DNA of 64,000 bases. Source: Phycisphaerae bacterium. Its GTDB lineage: Bacteria; Planctomycetota; Phycisphaerae; UBA1845; Fen-1342. Position 1 is the stretch's first letter. Each line of letters begins with the position of its first letter. The position numbers and the translations under genes were made by a program. The stretch covers positions 1-64,000 of the forward strand of contig JANQFV010000005.1 of NCBI GenBank assembly GCA_028277645.1. The letters run 5' to 3'. The notes under the pieces were generated by a model. That model did not search any database, was not told the DNA's origin, and saw only the letters and a list, made by a program, of their open reading frames with translations. Below, one piece after another: positions 1 through 8,231 of this stretch.

Positions 1-2
1 GC

Positions 3-866
3 AAGCTGACCGCGTGGTACCTGACGAGTTCGGTCGCGTTGCTGTCAGACGCGGCGGAATCGCTCGTACACGGTGTAGCGACGGGGCTGGCGGCGTTCAG
101 CGTGTGGTACGCCGAGCGACCGGCGGATGCGGCGCATCCGTACGGGCATGGGCGGATCGCGTACTTCTCCGCAGGGTTTGAGGGAGCGCTGGTGTTTGCG
201 ACTTCGATCGCCGTCGTGTGGAACGGTATCAACAGCTTCGCCGACAGTGCGCCATTGCAGCATCTCGGTGTCGGACTCTGGATTGCGGGTGGACTGGCGG
301 CGTTCAACCTGGTGCTGGGGCTGGCGCTGATCCGCATCGGCCGGCGGCACAACACGCTCATTCTGGTCGCCAACGGGCAGCACGTGCTGTCGGACATGTG
401 GACATCGGTGGCGGCGATTGCGGGTGTCGGGCTGGTGATGTTCACCGGCGTGCGCTGGCTCGATCCGCTGGCGGCTATCGTGATCGGCGTGCTGATTATG
501 GTGAACGGGCTGCGGCTGGTACAGCAGTCTTACGCCGGCCTGATGGACCAGGTGACGCCGGAGCTGACGGAGCGGATCAGCGGCGTGCTCCAGGAACACG
601 TGACCGACGGGCGGATCAGTGGCTATCACCAGCTTCGGTGTCGGCAGGTGGACAATGTGCTGTGGATCGATGCGCACCTGCTGGTGCCGGCCGAGACGCG
701 CGTGGACGATGCCCACGAACGGGCGACGGCGCTCGAGACGGATCTGGAGCAACGGCTGGCGGGATTTGACGTGCGCGTGACGTCGCATGTCGAGCCCGCG
801 GATCACGCCGCGGCACATCCGGATGGTCATGCGGGGGTGGCGGATCCGTTGGGGGCGGGTGAGTAA
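3..866 (+). CDS. Cation diffusion facilitator (CDF) transporter, 5' partial
   Basis: Membrane antiporter that exports divalent metal ions (Zn, Fe, Co or Mn class; the substrate cannot be read here) in exchange for protons. The frame is open from the first bases, so the start and first membrane helix lie before the window; 287 residues are visible. Metal-site motifs are seen in two helices: LLSDAAES at the start of the visible part and HVLSD near residue 125, the HxxxD pattern of the family. The last ~90 residues (from TPELTERI) match the usual cytoplasmic ferredoxin-like C-terminal domain, and the protein ends in a His-rich tail (HAAAHPDGHAG) that could bind metal. It converges on the OPT gene with a strong hairpin between them. 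The family call is secure; the substrate is unknown. Confidence 0.9.
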   Translation, partial: KLTAWYLTSSVALLSDAAESLVHGVATGLAAFSVWYAERPADAAHPYGHGRIAYFSAGFEGALVFATSIAVVWNGINSFADSAPLQHLGVGLWIAGGLAAFNLVLGLALIRIGRRHNTLILVANGQHVLSDMWTSVAAIAGVGLVMFTGVRWLDPLAAIVIGVLIMVNGLRLVQQSYAGLMDQVTPELTERISGVLQEHVTDGRISGYHQLRCRQVDNVLWIDAHLLVPAETRVDDAHERATALETDLEQRLAGFDVRVTSHVEPADHAAAHPDGHAGVADPLGAGE

Positions 867-978
867 AGCCCAAAGCCGAAAGTCCAAAACCCAAAGAAGC
901 GTTCAGACGCTGACGTTCCGGCTTTGGTTGGATGCGGAGCGGGCGGGGTCAGACGCCTCGCGCTTCACCCTTCTCCTA

Positions 979-999
979 CCCCTCCCTAAAAGGGAGGGG
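979..999. terminator. Bidirectional hairpin between convergent genes
   Basis: A perfect 9-bp stem, CCCCTCCCT and AGGGAGGGG, with loop AAA. It lies between the convergent CDF and OPT genes and could stop transcription from both sides. Related C-rich hairpins occur at 7643-7669 and 41169-41190. Confidence 0.65.
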
Positions 1000-1026
1000 A
1001 GTTTGCAGGCCGCCTGCTACGCGCCG

Positions 1027-3204
1027 CTACATGTGGATCTCGCCGCCTTCGCCGAGCTCGGCCTTCGCGCGGCGGCAATCGAAGTAGACGAAGATGCAGA
1101 GGCCGAGGAATAGCAGAAGGCCGAGCCAGTTCTGGGTCTGGGCGAGACCAGTCGGATCGGCGCCGCCCGAGATCATTTTGTCGCTGATGTCGAGCATGGG
1201 CATGACCGTGTTGCCCCACCAGAGGTCATCAAGGGCGCCGGTGAAGTTGACCAGCACCTCCATAATAGCGCCGCCGGCAATCAGACCTGATGCCAGCAGG
1301 ATACCCTTGTTGCTACGAGCTCTGGCCAGCTTCTCGTTGCTGGTGCTCTTCTTGACGAGCCAGGCGACGAACGCTCCGATCAGGATCGGCGTGTTGATGT
1401 ACATCGGCAGGTACATGCCGAGGCCGAATGCCAACGCGGAGATGCCGATCAGCTCCATCGTCAGGGCGACGACGACACCGATGCCGTACAGCAGCCAGGG
1501 GACTTCGCCGGTGCCGAGGAAGCTCTGCAACGCGCCGGCCATCATGTTGGCCTGCGGAGCGGCGAGCGGGTTCGTCGCAGTTTCGGTAGCGACGTACCCC
1601 GGCTTGTAGGCGAGGATCATGATCGTCGCACACACGAAGATTGCGGAAACGAGCGAGCCGCCGATGGCGTTCCAGGTGATGCGCTTCGGGCTGGCTCCGA
1701 GCCAGTATCCGAGTTTGAAGTTGGTGACGAGCCCGCCGGCCATCGAGAGCGCCGTGCAGACCACGCCGCCGACCAGCAGGACGGCCAGCATTCCGTAATC
1801 GCCGTCGGGCAAGCCCGCCATGGAGAGCACCACGGCGGTGATGATGATCGTGGTTACGGTCATACCCGAGATTGGCGTAACCGAGATCATCGCGATGGCC
1901 CAGGCGGAGACAGTGGTAAACAGGAAGGCGACAACCAAGGCGAGGATGACTGAGAAGATCGTCATGCCCCACGGATTCGAAATCACTTCCGTGTTCGCGT
2001 AGACGACGTAACGGAAGAAGAACGTCATCGCGACAACAGCCAGCAGGCCCAAAATCATGATCGTGCCGTAGCCGAGATCTTCGTCCGTGCGGTCCGAAGC
2101 CGCGCCGCCGCCCTTGCCGGAGAAGAGTCCGCCGAGGGCCTGCGTCAGCGCGGTGATGATGACCTTGCCCATCTTGATGATGGAGAGCAGGCCGGCGGTG
2201 AAGATCGCACCGATGCCGATGACACGTGGAATGTGGTACCAGACGTCTTCGGCGTCAGTAGACGGTACTGCACTGTTAATCAACTGAAGCTGGTCGAGAT
2301 CGAGTCGCCCGAGCAGAGGCGTAATGGCCAGTGCAGAGAGGAACGATCCGGCACAGATAATCGACGCGTAACGCAGGCCGATGATAAAGCCCAAACCGAG
2401 GTAATACGCGCCGGCGCCCATTGCGAAAACGGCTTTGACCTTGGTCGTCAGCGTCGCGAAGAGACCCTCATCGCCGAACGCCAACGTTGGCGGATAGTGC
2501 TTGGCCGGATCGGCGGGGTGCAGGGCCGCGTATCCGGTTGTGAACACGTCTGCGAAGAGCTTGAGACCGGTTGCGGCGAACGTGTAGACCGCCGAGAGAA
2601 TGAACGAGTAGATCAGGATGAAAGCCTGCGTCGTGCTGCCGGATACGCCGGTGACGAGGATCTCGTTGGTCGCTGTGGCTTCGGGGAACGGCAGCTTGCC
2701 GTGCATCTCCTTGACGAAGTACCGCCGGAAGGGAATCAGGAACAGCGCTCCCAGGATCGCGCCCAGGAAGGGTACGAGCGCGATCTGTAGGAAAAGGGCA
2801 AAGTTGTTCATTCCCAAGTTCTCGTTGAGCTTGAGAATGTAAATCGCCGGCATGGTGAAACACGTGCCGCCGGCGACGTAGCCGGAGGTGGTGCTGATCG
2901 AGAGGGCGTAAACGTTTTCGAGGATCGAGTTGCCGCGGCTGCCCATCTTGATCAGGAAGCCGGACAGGCCGACCGCCAGGATGGAGATGGGGATCGCCGT
3001 CTCGATGCCCTGGCCGGCCTTGAGGGCCAGGAAAGTAGCGGCGACGGAGAAGATGATGTTCATCGCGAGGCCGAAGACGAACATGCGGCCGGTGAGTTCG
3101 GGGACGGTCACGTTGGGCGGGACCATGGGGACGAACTGCTCGCCCGGCTTGAGCTCACGGTAGGCGTTTTCCGGGAATTTGAACTGCTGCGGCTGATCAG
3201 ACAT
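1027..3204 (-). CDS. OPT family oligopeptide / metal-chelate transporter
   Basis: A 725-residue polytopic membrane protein of the OPT superfamily, proton-coupled importers of small peptides or metal chelates. The N-terminal ~35 residues are soluble (FPENAYRELKPGEQFVPMVP), followed by a helix pair with the GRMFVFGLAMNIIFSVAATFLALKAGQ pattern in which the family's conserved LALKAGQ segment is evident. About 14-16 hydrophobic segments follow. Length and start (ATG) fit bacterial OPT proteins. The next gene upstream on the same strand is a POT-like MFS transporter, so the two may serve peptide uptake together, although 385 bp separate them. The exact substrate cannot be read from sequence; peptides and iron-siderophore-like chelates are both known for the family. 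Confidence 0.88.
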   Translation of the reverse strand: MSDQPQQFKFPENAYRELKPGEQFVPMVPPNVTVPELTGRMFVFGLAMNIIFSVAATFLALKAGQGIETAIPISILAVGLSGFLIKMGSRGNSILENVYALSISTTSGYVAGGTCFTMPAIYILKLNENLGMNNFALFLQIALVPFLGAILGALFLIPFRRYFVKEMHGKLPFPEATATNEILVTGVSGSTTQAFILIYSFILSAVYTFAATGLKLFADVFTTGYAALHPADPAKHYPPTLAFGDEGLFATLTTKVKAVFAMGAGAYYLGLGFIIGLRYASIICAGSFLSALAITPLLGRLDLDQLQLINSAVPSTDAEDVWYHIPRVIGIGAIFTAGLLSIIKMGKVIITALTQALGGLFSGKGGGAASDRTDEDLGYGTIMILGLLAVVAMTFFFRYVVYANTEVISNPWGMTIFSVILALVVAFLFTTVSAWAIAMISVTPISGMTVTTIIITAVVLSMAGLPDGDYGMLAVLLVGGVVCTALSMAGGLVTNFKLGYWLGASPKRITWNAIGGSLVSAIFVCATIMILAYKPGYVATETATNPLAAPQANMMAGALQSFLGTGEVPWLLYGIGVVVALTMELIGISALAFGLGMYLPMYINTPILIGAFVAWLVKKSTSNEKLARARSNKGILLASGLIAGGAIMEVLVNFTGALDDLWWGNTVMPMLDISDKMISGGADPTGLAQTQNWLGLLLFLGLCIFVYFDCRRAKAELGEGGEIHM

Positions 3205-3484
3205 GCGGACTCCCTCGCGCTAGGGACCGTAGAGATGCCGCGCCGCCGCGTGTAGGCCACCAAGCGGACAACGGGCTGGATTTGACCAAGTTACCATGCC
3301 GAGCGCGGGGAGAAAAGGGCGCGGGGGGATGCAATGCGCAATGGGAACTGAATCGGGGCGGATTGTGTCGTGTGAGCGAGTGCTTGGAACCGTGAGCGAA
3401 CTCGCATCTAGCGCTCATGCGCCATCAACGGCCGACAAGGGGGGCGGCCGCTACGGTGGCGGCGCGCTCGTCCAGCACAAAGGG
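3205..3484. other. Intergenic region without a recognisable gene
   Basis: This stretch between the OPT start and the hairpin array holds GC-rich sequence, with only short overlapping frames lacking good starts. It probably contains the OPT promoter, but no clear -35/-10 pair was found on the minus strand. Confidence 0.4.
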
Positions 3485-3592
3485 CGCAGTCGCGGGCGAC
3501 TGCGTCTGGTTCACAGCCGAGGGCGGCTGTGCTCCGTGGTCACTCGCTGGCGCTTCGTGCTCTGATGGGCCAAGGGCGACTGTGCCCCATCA
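3485..3592. repeat. Three consecutive hairpins at the 3' end of the MFS gene
   Basis: Three stem-loops follow one another: CGCAGTCGC/GCGACTGCG (3485-3504), CACAGCC/GGCTGTG (3512-3531) and TGATGGG/CCCATCA (3563-3592). The last includes the TGA stop codon of the MFS gene. The core GGGCGRCTGYG recurs in each. They probably act as a terminator or RNA-stabilising structure for the minus-strand transcript, but they may also be a local repeat family. Confidence 0.6.
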
Positions 3593-5926
3593 ATCCGCCT
3601 TGGTCTTGAAGTCCTTGCCGATCCAGCCCTTGGCGAGGATGAGCAGGATCGTGGACGTGATCGCGATGCAGCCGAAGATGAACCACATAAGTTCCGTGTT
3701 CTTCGGTCCCTCGGCGGGGCAATAGCGGTCCATCATCCAGCCCGAGTAGAGCAACGGCACCAGCACCTTGGTCAGGAACCACGGCAACTGTGCGACGCCC
3801 ATGTACTCACCCGTACGACCCTCCGGGGCGATCTCGGCGGCGTATTGCAGGAAGCGAGGTTGCCACATGGCTTCGCCGATGGTCATGATCAGGATGTAGG
3901 CCGCCAGCGTCCACCAGTATGGACCGATCACAAGCAGGAACGCCGGCGCCGCCATGATGAACGTACCATAGATCATCATGTTGTAGACGCGAGCTTTTTG
4001 CGTCAGCGCGGTGATGATTGGAACGGCAATGAAGATGAGGATAGGGTTGGCGTTCGCCGCCACCTCGAAGTAATCGCCAATCCAGCCGTCGAAGGCCCGC
4101 TTGATGTACGGCGGCAGCACCAACCAGTTGTACGTGAACAGCGTCTGTACGGGGATTAGAGCGAAGATGAAGTAGGCGAACTTGGCGTCCTGTAGTGGAT
4201 GCCGGCTGATCCAGGCACGCAAGCGCGGCGTCAGTGCAATAATCAGCGGCGACACGAAGATTAGCGCGGCGACGTACCACCGCCACGTTGCGTCTTCCCA
4301 GGAGTAGAACCACGGCGACTCGCTCTTGAACAGGATCAGGGCAATAGCACCGAGCCACAGCAGCCACATGTGCAGTTTGACGCCGGACCGCTCGGCGATT
4401 TCCTCGGCCACGGCGGGCGGCGCGGTTGATGGCGCTTCCTCCGACTTAGCATTCGCGGTTTCGGCTTCCGCGGCCTTGATGCGTTCGGTCTGCTCCTTGG
4501 CATCGGCTTCGGTCTGAGTCACGGTGCGGCGTGTCAGAATCAACACCGTAGCCATCAGCGCAAGCAAAGTGCAGCCGGCGTAGACCCAGAACACGCCCGG
4601 AATCCCCAGATTGAGGTAGTCGTCATCCCGAAGCAAGAACGCGAACGTCGGCAACCAGCCACCCAGATTCATCAGGGCATAGAGCATCGCGAAGCCCATT
4701 GCGGCGGTCTTGGGATTGGTGAACTTGCGCACGCCGGCATAGGCCGCCGGTTGATACATGCCATAGCCGATGACGACGAGCAACATGCCAATGAGCGTGG
4801 CATATTGGAGGCGCGATCCGAACGGGCTCACGAAGACGAAGATTGCGGGTCCGTCCGCGTCTGCCTGGAGGAAGTATCCACCGTTGCGAACGTAGGTGAC
4901 ATAGACGTCGCGCAGCACGACATCGACCCGTCCGTCTTCCATCTCGTGCAACGCCGCGAGAGTCGTCGTGGTCGCACTGCCAGTATCTGCTGTCGCTACT
5001 TCCCAGCGCTTCTTTGGACGCAACTGGTCCTCTTCGTCGCCGGCTTCCTCGGCGGAGTCTGCGCCGCCAACCTCACAGTTCGACTTGTCGATGTCCGCAA
5101 CATCCTCGTACCAGTTTGTGCGGATGACGTATTCCCACTCAACGTCCGGGGACGCGGCAGCGCCGGCGTTATCCTCCGCCCGCACTGCGGAAACGTACCC
5201 GCGTTCCAATGAGATCACCGCGCCTTCGCAGAAGCCCAGTTGTTCCGCCGCGTGTGCAAAGAGGTGCGCTTTGACCGGTGCGCTGCCGTACTCGATCTCC
5301 CAAAGCGACTCTTCGCCGCCGACTATCGTCGCACTGCTCAGGGAGACCAGCCGTGACTCGATTTCCGACCCCGGAGCAATCCCGGGACCGTCTGCCAAAT
5401 CAAGGGCGAAGACACCTGCCGGGTCACTTGTTCCTTCGCGAAGTTCCACCACGTTCGCAGCAGAGATCGTCTTGATTCCGTTGCGCGTTTCGAGTTTGCT
5501 GACGTGCACACTGACTCGATCGCCTGCGAACACGCCGGGCCGGATCGGCTCCATCCCCAGCACGTTGGGGCCCCCGGCCCAAAGCGCACGTCCAATCAAC
5601 ATGAGCACGAATGCAGCCACTAACGCGAATCGCACACCTCGTTTGTCGGCTACGACCCCCAGAAAGAACATCGAGATTGTGATGCCGGCGGTAAGGACCA
5701 TCACCATGTGGTGCGCCGCCTCATCGGCACCGTCGATCGCCTGAAAGATGAATTCTGAGCAGTAGATTGTCAGGTAGCCCAGCATGCCGAAGTAGACCAT
5801 GCCCTCGAGCACGTAGGCGAGGTTGATGCCCCACAGGGCGCGGGGGGCGTGGATCAGGTCTACGAACGGTTGCGTGATTTCTTTCAGGGGGCTTTTGGGC
5901 GGCTCGTTACCGGTGCCGGCGCTCAT
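3590..5926 (-). CDS. POT/PTR-like MFS transporter with large soluble insert
   Basis: A 778-residue membrane protein of the major facilitator superfamily, resembling proton-dependent oligopeptide transporters. The start chosen is the ATG preceded by AGGAAAGGACC; a longer frame to 6061 has no supporting ribosome-binding site. Residues 30-115 hold the first helices and the MFS loop-2/3 motif FLGVVADKRGVRF. Residues ~118-372 then form a non-membrane stretch of about 250 residues, rich in beta-type sequence (FAGDRVSVHVSKLETRNG, VELREGTSDPAG) and with an acidic patch around 285-300. The remaining helices follow. Such an insert is not part of ordinary POT proteins. The downstream gene encodes an OPT transporter. 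Membrane transport is clear; the peptide substrate is inferred. Confidence 0.8.
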   Translation of the reverse strand: MSAGTGNEPPKSPLKEITQPFVDLIHAPRALWGINLAYVLEGMVYFGMLGYLTIYCSEFIFQAIDGADEAAHHMVMVLTAGITISMFFLGVVADKRGVRFALVAAFVLMLIGRALWAGGPNVLGMEPIRPGVFAGDRVSVHVSKLETRNGIKTISAANVVELREGTSDPAGVFALDLADGPGIAPGSEIESRLVSLSSATIVGGEESLWEIEYGSAPVKAHLFAHAAEQLGFCEGAVISLERGYVSAVRAEDNAGAAASPDVEWEYVIRTNWYEDVADIDKSNCEVGGADSAEEAGDEEDQLRPKKRWEVATADTGSATTTTLAALHEMEDGRVDVVLRDVYVTYVRNGGYFLQADADGPAIFVFVSPFGSRLQYATLIGMLLVVIGYGMYQPAAYAGVRKFTNPKTAAMGFAMLYALMNLGGWLPTFAFLLRDDDYLNLGIPGVFWVYAGCTLLALMATVLILTRRTVTQTEADAKEQTERIKAAEAETANAKSEEAPSTAPPAVAEEIAERSGVKLHMWLLWLGAIALILFKSESPWFYSWEDATWRWYVAALIFVSPLIIALTPRLRAWISRHPLQDAKFAYFIFALIPVQTLFTYNWLVLPPYIKRAFDGWIGDYFEVAANANPILIFIAVPIITALTQKARVYNMMIYGTFIMAAPAFLLVIGPYWWTLAAYILIMTIGEAMWQPRFLQYAAEIAPEGRTGEYMGVAQLPWFLTKVLVPLLYSGWMMDRYCPAEGPKNTELMWFIFGCIAITSTILLILAKGWIGKDFKTKAD

Positions 5927-6083
5927 GGTGTGGTCCTTTCCTCGCGGCGTCGGACGCGCCCGTTGCAACTGCGGAAGCCGGTGCGACGGGGGCGAAACCG
6001 ATCGGTGAACTGCTCGGGTACGACGCGGGCGTAGCCTAGCCGGTGGGTTGCGGCGGGACAAGCGGGGTGCTGCTTACATGCTA

Positions 6084-6108
6084 CGGCCGACCGGGAGGCC
6101 GGCCGCTA
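6084..6108. repeat. Dispersed CGGCCGACC palindrome carrying a stop codon
   Basis: Arms CGGCCGACC and GGCCGGCCG flank GGGA, with a single mismatch. The right end runs into CTA, the TAG stop codon of the minus-strand lipoprotein gene. A near-identical copy at 18837-18862 also supplies the stop codon of its gene. It probably acts as a terminator. Confidence 0.6.
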
Positions 6109-7560
6109 CTTGCGGAGTTGTTCTAACGCGGGGAGAAGGTCGCGGGTGCGGAGGGCTGGGGGAAGCTCGCCGAGCATAGTCAGCGTGAACGTTGCGCTGT
6201 TGATGCGGTTGAGCGAGCCGTGCGTGCTATCCATCCCCCCTACCAGTGCATTGAAAAAGCCGGAGCCGTGGCAGGTGCCGTCGCGCAGGTTGGCGATGAC
6301 GTCCGGCGGGTTGTCGACGAGCGCATAGAACGCCCGCCAAAGGCGTGACAGCGCGTCGGGGTATTCGTGCGCGGTGGTGGCGTCGAAGAACGCTTGGTCG
6401 TCGATCGTCCCGTCGGGGGCGACGTGTCCGGCGGCGCACAGATTTTCGATGATTGGCGTCAGGTACAGCGGGTCGGCGGATTCTGTGATGTACGCGAAGC
6501 CGTTGGGGCGGTGCTCGATGCGGGCGGTGCCTTGTCGATCGACGACGAACACCTTGTCGTCCTGTGCGTAGCTGGCAAACTCGACTGCTTCGTGGTTGAG
6601 GACGCAGCGTGCTACGCCGACGGGATCGTCGGTATACAGGGCGGCGTAGGTGACGAGTCCGTACTCGATGGGGATGACGTCGTTAGCGTCGCGTAGGCGC
6701 GTTGTCACGCGGTAGCCGCCGGTTTTCAGCACGTTGTCGAGCTTGATCCGCTCGTTGCGCACCAGGTTGTGGCCGTGGTCGGCGGTGACGGTGATTTTCA
6801 CGCGGCCGCGACGGTCGTGGATGATCTGTTCGCACATGCGGTCGATGGTGCCCAGGTAGCCCAGGATCGCTTCGCGGCCGCCGCGGGTGCCGAGGCCGGC
6901 GGTGCCGACGGAGTAGGCGAACGCTGAGCGGTTGTTATCGATGCTGGCGAAGGTCTCGATCATGCCGGCCAACTCGTGCTCGAAGACGCTGCGCGGATCG
7001 AGGTAGACCTTGACGTCCCACCAGAGTGAGCAGCGGTAGTCCATCTTCGCGAGCCAGGGCGAGTTGGCACCGTCAAGGTAGATCTTGTTGCCGTCGGACA
7101 TGCGGCCGGCGACACGGTCGAAGTAGACGGCCTGGTATGCCAGACACGGGCCGGCGTGCATCAGCTCCGCCATCGCTAGATCGGTCATGCCGGGATAGCA
7201 GCAGATGACGCGGCTGGGCGGGCGGAAGAAACGGAAATGCCCTTCGTCATAGAGCTGCTGGACGAGATCGAACGGGACGCCGTCGAGGGCGATGACTAAG
7301 TGCGGGACGCTGGCGGCGGCGATGTCGTCGAGAATGATGCGCGGGCCGCGGGAGCCGTCAGCGTTTGCGTAGGCGATCGAGCGGCGTCGGCCGGACTGGT
7401 CGGCGAACGTCCAGTAGTCGGGCGTGCCGTCGCCGTCCATGTCGAAGGCAAAAACAAGCTCGTCGGCTTCCTGTCGCGTCTCGATCGGCGGGCCAAAGCG
7501 CACCGCGGACGTGCAGCCGGTGAGGGTGGCGACGAGTACGGCCAAGGTGAGACGTAGCAC
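6106..7560 (-). CDS. Lipoprotein of the alkaline phosphatase superfamily
   Basis: A 484-residue predicted lipoprotein. The start taken is the GTG that opens a short signal peptide, LRLTLAVLVATLTGC, whose Cys is the lipidation site; upstream codons belong to the inserted repeat. After the lipobox comes a Ca-binding-like motif, FDMDGDGTPDYW, as in thrombospondin-3 or VCBS-type repeats. From about residue 90 the fold resembles alkaline-phosphatase/phosphodiesterase enzymes: LVIALDGVPFDLVQQL holds the first metal-binding Asp, and TVTADHGHNLV is the typical xDHG metal motif. The substrate is unknown; type I phosphodiesterase or phosphonoacetate-hydrolase-like enzymes are alternatives. The gene stands alone, with a terminator-like palindrome at its end. 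Confidence 0.72.
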   Translation of the reverse strand: MLRLTLAVLVATLTGCTSAVRFGPPIETRQEADELVFAFDMDGDGTPDYWTFADQSGRRRSIAYANADGSRGPRIILDDIAAASVPHLVIALDGVPFDLVQQLYDEGHFRFFRPPSRVICCYPGMTDLAMAELMHAGPCLAYQAVYFDRVAGRMSDGNKIYLDGANSPWLAKMDYRCSLWWDVKVYLDPRSVFEHELAGMIETFASIDNNRSAFAYSVGTAGLGTRGGREAILGYLGTIDRMCEQIIHDRRGRVKITVTADHGHNLVRNERIKLDNVLKTGGYRVTTRLRDANDVIPIEYGLVTYAALYTDDPVGVARCVLNHEAVEFASYAQDDKVFVVDRQGTARIEHRPNGFAYITESADPLYLTPIIENLCAAGHVAPDGTIDDQAFFDATTAHEYPDALSRLWRAFYALVDNPPDVIANLRDGTCHGSGFFNALVGGMDSTHGSLNRINSATFTLTMLGELPPALRTRDLLPALEQLRK

Positions 7561-7562
7561 GG

Positions 7563-7684
7563 TAGAACCTATCCCAGAACCACTCGAAGCCGATCTGCGC
7601 GGTGCGGAGACCGCTGAGACGCGGGAGGTTCTACCCTCCCCCAACCCCTCCCTAAGAGGAAGGGGGGTTATGGGATAGGTTCTA
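7563..7684. mobile_element. MITE-like element with 14-bp terminal inverted repeats
   Basis: A 122-bp segment bounded by TAGAACCTATCCCA and its exact reverse complement TGGGATAGGTTCTA. The ends begin and finish with TA, as expected for TA-target elements of the Tc1/mariner-IS630 type. Inside is a C-rich hairpin (7643-7669) and an internal GGTTCTA. There is no coding capacity. The left end is two bases from the GTG start of the lipoprotein gene, so the element supplies that gene's 5' leader. Confidence 0.6.
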
Positions 7685-7704
7685 ATAAAACGCATCTACT
7701 GACC

Positions 7705-8061
7705 TCAGCCGGCGGCGGGTTTGGCGGGGTAGCCCTTTTCGTGCAGCAGCGCGACGACGCGGTCGCAATGGTCGCCCTGGAGCTCGATGGTGTCGTCGCG
7801 GACCGTCCCACCTGTGGCAATGGCCGACTTCAACTCCTTTAGCAGGGCCAGCAGGTCGGTGGCGGTGGGGTCAAGGCCGGTGATGATCGTGGCGACCTTG
7901 CCGTGAGAACGTTTTTCGCGGCGGACACGGGTAGGCTGGTCGCCCGGCAACGTGACTTCCCCGTCGGCGTTGCGTGGGCAAGTGCAGGCGCCCAGCGGCT
8001 GCTCGCAGTGCTCACAGGTGACGGGGCGCTCCCAGGGTGTGCCGGCAAAGAGTCCAGACAT
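7705..8061 (-). CDS. SUI1/eIF1-like translation factor (YciH family)
   Basis: A 118-residue protein; residues ~35-115 match the SUI1 domain found in eukaryotic eIF1 and bacterial YciH (VRREKRSHGKVATIITGL, then GGTVRDDTIELQGDH, the conserved GGT-x-K/D turn of the fold). Such proteins bind the small ribosomal subunit and influence start-site fidelity. The N-terminal 30 residues contain four cysteines in CEHC and CTC, probably a small metal-binding knuckle. ATG 8061 was chosen over an upstream in-frame ATG at 8127 because homology begins nearby and the extra residues look non-coding. The gene is monocistronic and divergent from sufR. Confidence 0.85.
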   Translation of the reverse strand: MSGLFAGTPWERPVTCEHCEQPLGACTCPRNADGEVTLPGDQPTRVRREKRSHGKVATIITGLDPTATDLLALLKELKSAIATGGTVRDDTIELQGDHCDRVVALLHEKGYPAKPAAG

Positions 8062-8150
8062 GGTGGCATCGTACGAAGTTCGAGACGGCGTGGCCACGCG
8101 CCAGCAATCGTGAGCGATCCCGGACACAAGGATCAGCGTCAGGCGAGGCC

Positions 8151-8156
8151 TATAAT
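8151..8156 (+). promoter_or_regulatory. Possible -10 element upstream of sufR
   Basis: TATAAT followed by G lies 75 bp before the sufR start. No good -35 is present at the usual distance. If it is used, the 8193-8216 palindrome falls just downstream of the transcription start, a typical repressor position. Confidence 0.35.
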
Positions 8157-8192
8157 GTCCAATAATCGACGATGATTGGGTGCGGAGCTTAT

Positions 8193-8216
8193 TTTAGACA
8201 ATATGGATTGTCTAAA
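8193..8216. promoter_or_regulatory. Perfect palindrome, likely operator of the suf operon
   Basis: TTTAGACAAT and ATTGTCTAAA separated by ATGG: a perfect 10-bp inverted repeat ending 15 bp before the sufR ATG. It is AT-rich in a GC-rich genome. The first gene of the operon is an Fe-S repressor, so auto-regulation at this site is the natural inference. It differs from the CAAC-N6-GTTG site described for cyanobacterial SufR. Confidence 0.65.
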
Positions 8217-8231
8217 TTGTTGTAAGCACCT

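Noticed and set aside
870-927. CCAAAGCCG/CGGCTTTGG inverted repeat after the CDF gene
   Set aside because: The arms are 40 bases apart and the much stronger hairpin at 979-999 better explains termination.
5927-6061. N-terminal extension of the MFS protein to 6061
   Set aside because: The 45 extra residues are Arg/Pro-rich, and the ATG at 5926 has a good ribosome-binding site.
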